Of a stretch of 64,000 bases of DNA, positions 59,773 to 64,000 are shown in pieces. Location: positions 1 through 64,000 of the forward strand of contig NW_026089432.1 of NCBI RefSeq assembly GCF_933775445.1. The letters are read 5' to 3'. Position 1 is the first letter of the stretch; every line of letters starts with the position of its first letter. A model generated the notes under the pieces. The model saw only the letters and a program-made list of their open reading frames with translations. It searched no databases and had not been told where the DNA came from. The DNA is from Argentina anserina (taxonomy: Eukaryota > Streptophyta > Magnoliopsida > Rosales > Rosaceae). A program made the position numbers and the translations under genes.

Positions 59773-62700
59773 ATGCGAGTTTCTATTGTATTTGAGAGTT
59801 TTGCAAGTGTGGGAGTGTGTTTCCTTCAAACTGAGTATCTTTACATCGTTTGCGTATATTTACGATTCCAATTGTGTATCTTTACATCGTTTGCGTATCT
59901 TTACAATTCCAATTGTGTATCTTTTCATTTCTCGTTTGAGTATCTTTCTGTCAGGCTTTCGAATGCGAGTTTCTATTGTATTTGAGAGTTTTGCAAGTGT
60001 GGGAGTGTGTTTCATTCAAACTGAGTATCTTTACATCGTTTGCGTATCTTTACTATTCCAATTGTGTATCTTTACATCGTTTGCGTATCTTTACAATTCC
60101 AATTGTGTATCTTTTCATTTCTCGTTTGAGTATCTTTCTGTCAGGCTTTCTGATGCGAGTTTCTATTGAATTTGATAGTTTTGCAAGTGTGGGAGTGTGT
60201 TTCTTTCAAACTGAGTATCTTTACATCGTTCGCGTATCTTTACTATTCCAATTGTGTATCTTTACATTTCTCGTTTGAGTATCTTTCTGTAAGGCTTCCT
60301 GATGCGAGTTTCTATTGAATTTGAGAGTTTTGCAAGTGTGGGAGTGTGTTTCTTTCAAACTGAGTATCTTTACATCGTTTGCGTATCTTTACTATTCCAA
60401 TTGTGTATCTTTACATCGTTTGCGTATCTTTACTATTCTAATTGTGTATCTTTACATCGTTTGCGTATCTTTACTATTCCAATTGTGTATCTTTTCATTT
60501 CTCGTTTGAGTATCTTTCTGTAAGGCTTCTGATGCGAGTTTCTATTGTATTTGAGAGTTTTGCAAGTGTGGGAGTGTGTTTCCTTCAAACTGAGTATCTT
60601 TACATCGTTTGCGTATATTTACGATTCCAATTGTGTATCTTTACATCGTTTGCGTATCTTTACAATTCCAATTGTGTATCTTTTCATTTCTCGTTTGAGT
60701 ATCTTTCTGTCAGGCTTTCGAATGCGAGTTTCTATTGTATTTGAGAGTTTTGCAAGTGTGGGAGTGTGTTTCATTCAAACTGAGTATCTTTACATCGTTT
60801 GCGTATCTTTACTATTCCAATTGTGTATCTTTACATCGTTTGCGTATCTTTACAATTCCAATTGTGTATCTTTTCATTTCTCGTTTGAGTATCTTTCTGT
60901 CAGGCTTTCTGATGCGAGTTTCTATTGAATTTGATAGTTTTGCAAGTGTGGGAGTGTGTTTCTTTCAAACTGAGTATCTTTACATCGTTCGCGTATCTTT
61001 ACTATTCCAATTGTGTATCTTTACATTTCTCGTTTGAGTATCTTTCTGTAAGGCTTCCTGATGCGAGTTTCTATTGAATTTGAGAGTTTTGCAAGTGTGG
61101 GAGTGTGTTTCTTTCAAACTGAGTATCTTTACATCGTTCGCGTATCTTTACTATTCCAATTGTGTATCTTTACATCGTTTGCGTATCTTTACTATTCCAA
61201 TTGTGTATCTTTTCATTTCTCGTTTGAGTATCTTTCTGTAAGGCTTTCTGATGCGAGTTCTTTTGAATTTGAGAGTTTTGCAAGTGTGGGAGTGTGTTTC
61301 TTTCAAACTAAGTATCTTTACATCGTTCGCGTATCTTTACTATTCCAATTGTGTATCTTTACATTTCTCGTTTGAGTATCTTTCTGTAAGGCTTCCTGAT
61401 GCGAGTTTCTATTGAATTTGAGAGTTTTGCAAGTGTGGGAGTGTGTTTCTTTCAAACTGAGTATCTTTACATCGTTCGCGTATCTTTACTATTCCAATTG
61501 TGTATCTTTATATCGTTTGCGTATCTTTACTATTCGAATTGTGTATCTTTTCATTTCTCGTTTGAGTATCTTTCTCTAAGGCTTCTGAAGCGAGTTTCTA
61601 TTGTATTTGAGAGTTTTGCAAGTGTGGGAGTGTGTTTCATTCAAACTGAGTATCTTTACATCGTTTGCGTATCTTTACTATTCCAATTGTGTATCTTTAC
61701 ATCGTTTGCGTATCTTTACTATTCCAATTGTGTATCTTTTCATTTCTCGTTTGAGTATCTTTCTGTAAGGCTTCTGATGCGAGTTTCTAATGTATTTGAG
61801 AGTTTTGCAAGTGTGGGAGTGTGTTTCTTTCAAACTTTTTATCTTTACATCGTTTGCGTATCTTTACTATTCCAATTGTGTATCTTTTCATTTCTCGTTT
61901 TAGTATCTTTCTGTAAGGCTTCTGATGCGAGTTTCTATTGTATTTGAGAGTTTTGCAAGTGTGGGAGTGTGTTTCCTTCAAACTGAGTATCTTTACATCG
62001 TTTGCGTATCTTTACGATTCCAATTGTGTATCTTTTCATTTCTCGTTTGAGTATCTTTCTGTAAGGCTTTCTGATGCGAGTTTCTATTGAATTTGAGAGT
62101 TTTGCAAGTGTGGGAGTGTGTTTCTTTCAAACTGAGTATCTTTACATCGTTTGCGTATGTTTACTATTCCAATTGTGTATCTTTACATCGTTTGCGTATC
62201 TTTACTATTCCAATTGTGTATCTTTTCATTTCTCGTTTTAGTATCTTTCTTTAAGGCTTCTGATGCGAGTTTCTATTGTATTTTAGAGTTTTGCAAGTGT
62301 GGGAGTGTGTTTCTTTCAAACTTAGTATCTTTACATCGTTTGCGTATCTTTACTATTCCAATTGTGTATCTTTTCATTTCTCGTTTGAGTATCTTTCTGT
62401 AAGGCTTCCTGATGCGAGTTTCTATTGAATTTGAGAGTTTTGCAAGTGTGGGAGTGTGTTTCTTTCAAACTGAATATCTTTACATCGTTTGCGTATCTTT
62501 ACTATTCCAATTGTGTATCTTTACATCGTTTGCGTATCTTTACTATTCCAATTGTGTATCTTTACATTTCTCGTTTTAGTATATTTCTGTAAGGCTTCTG
62601 ATGCGAGTTTCTATTGTATTTGAGAGTTTTGCAAGTGTGGGAGTGTGTTTCTTTCAAACTTAGTATCTTTACATCGTTTGCGTATCTTTACTATTCCAAT

Positions 62701-64000
62701 TGTGTATCTTTACATCGTTTGCGTATCTTTACTATTCCAATTGTGTATCTTTTCATTTCTCGTTTGAGTATCTTTCTGTAAGGCTTTCTGATGCGAGTTC
62801 TTTTGAATTTGAGAGTTTTGCAAGTGTGGGAGTGTGTTTCTTTCAAACTGAGTATCTTTACATCGTTCGCGTATCTTTACTATTCCAATTGTGTATCTTT
62901 ACATTTCTCGTTTGAGTATCTTTCTGTAAGGCTTCCTGATGCGAGTTTCTATTGAATTTGAGAGTTTTGCAAGTGTGGGAGTGTGTTTCTTTCAAACTGA
63001 GTATCTTTACATCGTTCGCGTATCTTTACTATTCCAATTGTGTATCTTTATATCGTTTGCGTATCTTTACTATTCGAATTGTGTATCTTTTCATTTCTCG
63101 TTTGAGTATCTTTCTCTAAGGCTTCTGAAGCGAGTTTCTATTGTATTTGAGAGTTTTGCAAGTGTGGGAGTGTGTTTCTTTCAAACTGAGTATCTTTACA
63201 TCGTTTTCGTATCTTTACTATTCCAATTGTGTATCTTTTCATTTCTCGTTTTAGTATCTTTCTGTAAGGCTTCTGATGCGAGTTTCTATTGTATTTGAGA
63301 GTTTTGCAAGTGTGGGAGTGTGTTTCTTTCAAACTTAGTATCTTTACATCGTTTGCGTATCTTTACTATTCCAATTGTGTATCTTTTCATTTCTCGTTTG
63401 AGTATCTTTCTGTAAGGCTTCCTGATGCGAGTTTCTATTGCATTTGAGAGTTTTGCAAGTGTGGGAGTGTGTTTCTTTCAAACTGAGTATCTTTACATCG
63501 TTTGCGTATCTTTACTATTCCAATTGTGTATCTTTACATCGTTTGCGTATCTTTACTATTCTAATTGTGTATCTTTACATCGTTTGCGTATCTTTACTAT
63601 TCCAATTGTGTATCTTTTCATTTCTCGTTTTAGTATCTTTCTGTAAGGCTTCTGATGCGAGTTTCTATTGTATTTGAGAGTTTTGCAAGTGTGAGAGTGC
63701 GTTTCCTTCAAACTGAGTATCTTTACATCGTTTCCGTATCTTTACGATTCCAATTGTGTATCTTTTCATTTCTCGTTTGAGTATTTTTCTGTAAGGCTTT
63801 CTGATGCGAGTTTCTATTGAATTTGAGAGTTTTGCAAGTGTGGGAGTGTGTTTCTTTCAAACTGAGTATCTTTACATCGTTTGCGTATCTTTACTATTCC
63901 AATTGTGTATCTTTACATCGTTTGCGTATCTTTACTGTTCCAATTGAGTATCTTTACATCGTTTGCGTATCTTTACTATTCCAATTGTGTATCTTTACAT

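Larger units (their letters stand above)
59543..61060 (+). repeat. Higher-order repeat E: 759 bp x 2
   Basis: Two tandem copies at 59543-60301 and 60302-61060. Each has four monomers of 230, 190, 190 and 149 bp, which sum to 759. The last three monomers (190-190-149) also occur at 57663-58191, so the unit seems to have been assembled from a pre-existing trio plus a triple-cassette monomer. The first monomers differ at TTGTATTT (copy 1) against TTGAATTT (copy 2). Confidence 0.88.
57663..62424 (+). repeat. Offset duplication of 2869 bp (57663-59555 and 60532-62424)
   Basis: The segment starting at 57663 recurs at 60532 with matching order of unusual variants: CGTTCGCG, GGCTTCCTGATG, GATGCGAGTTCTTTTG (a shortened TTTCTATTG), TCTCTAAGG, AAACTTTTTATC, GTATGTTTAC and GTATTTTAGAG. 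The match ends near 59555/62424 (TTGTATTT against TTGAATTT). Private differences include TGCATGTGTGGG near 58937 in the first copy only. A third, shortened version of part of this block starts near 62790 and lacks about one long monomer. Confidence 0.82.
30921..64000 (+). repeat. Satellite array, right part (continues past the window end)
   Basis: The same satellite resumes immediately after the retrotransposon, in phase with the interrupted monomer (TGTGGGA at the left junction, TGGGAGTGTG at the right), and runs to the last base without a break. Orientation is the same as in the left part. Between about 31 and 57 kb, 148/149 and 189/190-bp monomers alternate in several higher-order blocks. 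From about 57.6 kb new diagnostic variants appear: CGTTCGCG in place of CGTTTGCG, GGCTTCCTGATG, TTACATTTCTCG, and monomers with three 41-bp cassettes. The array is truncated by the window, so its full length is unknown. Confidence 0.97.

Noticed and set aside
1..64000. Telomeric or subtelomeric repeat
   Set aside because: No TTTAGGG or similar telomere repeats were seen in either orientation.
1..64000. CENP-B-box-like motif in the satellite
   Set aside because: I looked for a match to the known box core in the monomer and did not find a convincing one.

Overview
The window is almost entirely non-coding repetitive DNA from what looks like a flowering-plant nuclear genome. The plant assignment rests on the single interrupting element, an LTR retrotransposon whose primer-binding site is complementary to the 3' end of plant tRNA-Asp and whose polypurine-tract region resembles those of the Athila/Tat lineage of plant Ty3/gypsy elements. 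I found no convincing protein-coding gene, no tRNA or rRNA gene and no CRISPR array. I do not recognise the satellite, so I do not name a species.

Layout: (1) 1-23010, satellite array in one head-to-tail orientation; (2) 23011-30920, a complete 7,910-bp LTR retrotransposon on the minus strand with no gag-pol, flanked by the 5-bp target-site duplication TGGGA; (3) 30921-64000, the same satellite continuing in phase and in the same orientation, cut off by the window edge. I estimate about 340 monomers in total from the mean monomer length.

The satellite is modular. A short monomer (148/149 bp) consists of a 19-bp module, a 22-bp module, a 23-bp module and an 84/85-bp module, each starting with GTATCTTT. 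The 19+22 pair forms a 41-bp cassette present once (148/149 bp), twice (189/190 bp) or three times (230 bp). These length classes are arranged in several local higher-order repeats (HORs): 1459 bp x3, 3905 bp x2, 3504 bp x2, 1988 bp x3 and 759 bp x2, plus larger offset duplications. Diagnostic variants differ between the left, middle and right parts, which indicates local homogenisation by tandem duplication.

The many open reading frames in the array are a by-product of the repeat: 189 is divisible by three and the plus strand is T-rich, so runs of 189-bp monomers keep a frame open. The retrotransposon LTRs differ by only four substitutions that I can see and one 96-bp deletion in the 3' LTR that removes the candidate TATA box. 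The insertion is therefore young, and this copy is probably unable to produce promoter-competent progeny. A homogeneous HOR satellite with an Athila-like insertion fits centromeric or pericentromeric heterochromatin, but this is inference and needs chromatin or cytological data.
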